From an uncultured Coriobacteriaceae bacterium (GTDB taxonomy: Bacteria > Actinomycetota > Coriobacteriia > Coriobacteriales > QAMH01), in contig CADBRF010000155.1 in assembly GCA_902796975.1 (NCBI GenBank), positions 1 through 7,761 of the forward strand: 7,761 nucleotides of DNA, in the 5' to 3' direction. The translations under genes and the position numbers were made by a program. Shown piece after piece: positions 5,796 through 7,761 of this stretch (positions are counted from its first letter, which is position 1; every line of letters begins with the position of its first letter). The notes below the pieces were generated by a model that was not told the DNA's origin, did no database searches, and worked only from the letters and a program-made list of their open reading frames with translations.

Positions 5796-7150
5796 AGAAG
5801 GTACCCAAGCGCATAGCGAACACGATCATTAACTCGCTCAAGGGCGGCGTCGTTCCACGCATCGGCCTCCCCTATATCGCGGTTGGACGCGAGCAGGAAA
5901 TCGACGCCCTCCTCCATGACGTAGACATCATCTCCGATGGCGGAGCGACCTTCCGCTTTGTCGTGGGCAAGTACGGCTCGGGCAAGAGCTTCCTTCTCCA
6001 AACCATCCGCGCCTATGCAATGGATCGCAATTTCGTGGTGGTCGATGCTGACCTCTCCCCCGAACGCCGTCTGCACGGCTCCAATGGGCAAGGGCTTGCC
6101 ACCTACCGCGAGCTCATCCGCAACATGTCCACCAAGACCCGGCCAGAGGGCGGTGCGCTCACCCTCATCCTCGACCGCTGGATTTCGGGAGTTCAGAGCG
6201 CGGTGGCAACAGAGGCGGGCGTCACGCCGGAAGATTCCCAGTTTTCCCAGCTTGTGGAGCAGCGCATTTACACGGCGGTCAATACGCTCTACGAGATGGT
6301 GCACGGGTTCGATTTCGCCCAGCTCCTCATCACCTACTACCGTGCCCACCTGTCCGGAGATGAAGACGCAAAGGGACGGGTGGTCAAGTGGTTCCGCGGT
6401 GAATATGTCAATAAGACGGAAGCCCGCCGCGAACTTGGCGTGGGCATCTGCATCACCGATGGTGACTGGTACGATTACCTCAAGCTCTTCGCCATCTTCC
6501 TCAAGCAGGCGGGGTACGCGGGCATGCTCGTGCTCATCGACGAACTCGTGAACATCTACAAAATCCCCAACTCAAAATCCCGTGAGTACAACTACGAGAA
6601 AATTCTCACGATGTACAACGACACCATGCAGGGCAAGGCCCACTACCTGGGCATTATCATGGGAGGAACGCCCCAGGCAGTTGAAGACCGGCGCCGCGGC
6701 ATCTACTCCTACGAGGCGCTCCGCAGCCGTCTGGCCGAGGGCCGTTTTGCCGGGCAGGAATACAAGGACATGCTGGCGCCCATCATCCGTCTCGTCCCCC
6801 TCACCTACGAGGAGCTCCTCGTGCTGGCAGGCAAGCTGCAGGACATTCACGCCGGCCTCTTCGGCTACGAGCCCACCCTCACAGACGAGGACCTCGCCCT
6901 CTTCATCAAGACCGAGTTCGAACGCGTGGGGGCAACCACTCATATCACGCCTCGCGAGGTCATCCGCGACTTCATCGAGCTGCTCGACATCCTCTACCAG
7001 AACCCGAGCACCGACCTTGCCGGTCTCATGGAAAGCGAGCAGTTCCTGAATCGGGGGCAAAGCAGCAGCCCAGAGCAGGCGAAGGCCGCCCATGCATCGG
7101 ATGGCTTCACCCGTGATGACCAGCAGGGCTTCGTCGAGTTCACGCTGTAA
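5792..7150 (+). CDS. sngB: SngB-like ATP-binding protein (BrxC/BrxD-type P-loop ATPase)
   Basis: Second gene of the operon, 452 residues; its ATG overlaps the previous stop (ATGA), which suggests translational coupling. The N-terminal segment GVVPRIGLPYIAVGREQEI (19-37) is typical of BrxC/BrxD (DUF2791) ATPases. The Walker A loop is GKYGSGKS (59-66). Strand LVLIDE (246-251) is the Walker B motif, with D250 and E251 for metal binding and hydrolysis. GGTPQAVEDRRRGIYSYEAL and the C-terminal TTHITPREVIRDF stretch also fit this family. There is no membrane segment. Relatives include BrxD of BREX systems and SngB of Shango, where an ATPase is paired with a helicase, as here. The likely role is ATP-driven assembly or remodelling on nucleic acid during defence; the target is unknown. 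No BREX phosphatase (PglZ) is present, which favours Shango. Confidence 0.9.
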   Translation: MKKVPKRIANTIINSLKGGVVPRIGLPYIAVGREQEIDALLHDVDIISDGGATFRFVVGKYGSGKSFLLQTIRAYAMDRNFVVVDADLSPERRLHGSNGQGLATYRELIRNMSTKTRPEGGALTLILDRWISGVQSAVATEAGVTPEDSQFSQLVEQRIYTAVNTLYEMVHGFDFAQLLITYYRAHLSGDEDAKGRVVKWFRGEYVNKTEARRELGVGICITDGDWYDYLKLFAIFLKQAGYAGMLVLIDELVNIYKIPNSKSREYNYEKILTMYNDTMQGKAHYLGIIMGGTPQAVEDRRRGIYSYEALRSRLAEGRFAGQEYKDMLAPIIRLVPLTYEELLVLAGKLQDIHAGLFGYEPTLTDEDLALFIKTEFERVGATTHITPREVIRDFIELLDILYQNPSTDLAGLMESEQFLNRGQSSSPEQAKAAHASDGFTRDDQQGFVEFTL

Positions 7151-7159
7151 GGAAACCCC

Positions 7160-7761
7160 ATGGATGTTTTCGACCGCTACGCACCCTTCATACAGGACTT
7201 CATCTACACGCACGGCTGGGAAAGCCTGCGCGCGGTGCAGGTCGCGGCAGCAGACGCCATCTTCAACACCGAAGACAATGTCCTACTCTCCGCCTCAACT
7301 GCCTCAGGAAAGACCGAAGCCGCCTTCTTCCCCATGCTCACCGAGCTCTATGAAAACCCGTCATCGAGCATTGGCATCGTCTACATAGCCCCGCTCAAGG
7401 CCCTTATCAACGACCAATTTGGCAGAATTAACGAGCTCTGCAAGGAAGCAGATATTCCCGTCTGGCGCTGGCATGGCGATGTCGCCCAATCGCGCAAAGC
7501 CAAGCTCATGAAGCACCCGAGTGGCATCCTGCAGATCACGCCGGAATCGCTCGAATCCATGCTGCTCCACAAGCACCAGGCAATCCCTCGTCTCTTCGGA
7601 GACCTTCGCTACATCGTCATCGACGAGGTCCATTCGCTCATGCGGTCTGACCGGGGTGGCCAGTGTCTCTGCCTTATCCAGCGGCTCGCCCGGCAATCGG
7701 GCACCCGCCCCCGCCGCATCGGCCTCTCCGCCACCATCGGCGACAAGGAGGCGGCGGCGCG
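7160..7761 (+). CDS. sngC: SngC-like DEVH-box helicase, partial
   Basis: Third operon gene, starting 9 nt after the ATPase stop with AAGGA six nucleotides before the ATG; it runs off the right edge after 200 codons. The visible part is the first RecA-like domain of a superfamily 2 helicase: motif I ASTASGKT (45-52), motif Ia APLKALINDQ, motif Ib ITPESLE, motif II DEVH (155-158) and motif III LSATIGD (189-195). The form resembles Lhr-like and BREX-associated (BrxHI-type) helicases, which use ATP to translocate on or unwind nucleic acid. The second RecA domain and any C-terminal accessory domain lie outside. Together with the two upstream genes it completes the Shango gene set. No nuclease motif appears in the visible part. 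Confidence 0.9.
   Translation, partial: MDVFDRYAPFIQDFIYTHGWESLRAVQVAAADAIFNTEDNVLLSASTASGKTEAAFFPMLTELYENPSSSIGIVYIAPLKALINDQFGRINELCKEADIPVWRWHGDVAQSRKAKLMKHPSGILQITPESLESMLLHKHQAIPRLFGDLRYIVIDEVHSLMRSDRGGQCLCLIQRLARQSGTRPRRIGLSATIGDKEAAA

Noticed and set aside
4017..7761. BREX or DISARM system
   Set aside because: The ATPase and helicase resemble BREX parts, but no PglZ, BrxL or DISARM genes are visible, and the TerB gene fits Shango. Genes beyond the right edge could change this.

Overview
The window looks like a chromosomal segment from a GC-rich Gram-positive bacterium. Coriobacteriia (a Collinsella/Olsenella-type actinobacterium) is my best guess, from base composition, codon choice, strong AGGAGG-type ribosome sites and protein style. 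The sequence carries no marker that proves the taxon. It has six protein genes and no rRNA, tRNA, CRISPR array or recognisable transposase.

Left part, minus strand. Positions 1-1355 hold the N-terminal half of an MmeI-like (type IIL) restriction-modification enzyme, one polypeptide with an N-terminal PD-(D/E)xK nuclease and an adenine methyltransferase; it runs off the left edge. Upstream of it lies about 450 bp of non-coding DNA. This contains two related 64-bp inverted-repeat elements of identical geometry (25-nt arm, 14-nt loop, 25-nt arm), which are the most unexplained structure in the window. A clear rho-independent terminator then closes the next gene, a 439-residue AzgA/PbuG-type NCS2 purine permease (1872-3191, minus). 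Beyond its promoter and two hairpins is a small two-helix membrane protein of the PGPGW family (3488-3796, minus).

Right part, plus strand. A divergent 220-bp intergenic region carries a -10 element and a LexA-box-like palindrome. It leads into a tight three-gene operon: a TerB_N/TerB_C protein (4017-5795), a BrxC/BrxD-type P-loop ATPase (5792-7150, 4-bp overlap) and a DEVH helicase (7160 to the right edge, cut off). This order and content match the three-gene anti-phage system Shango (sngA-sngB-sngC).

Overall, two anti-phage systems, a single-chain restriction-modification enzyme and Shango, flank two ordinary membrane-protein genes. The three Shango products are expected to work together, with the ATPase and helicase acting on nucleic acid and the TerB protein as partner or sensor; the mechanism is not readable from sequence. 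The system itself is described. The new points worth checking are the paired repeats, a possible SOS-type operator before the Shango operon, and a tandem-repeat linker inside its TerB protein.
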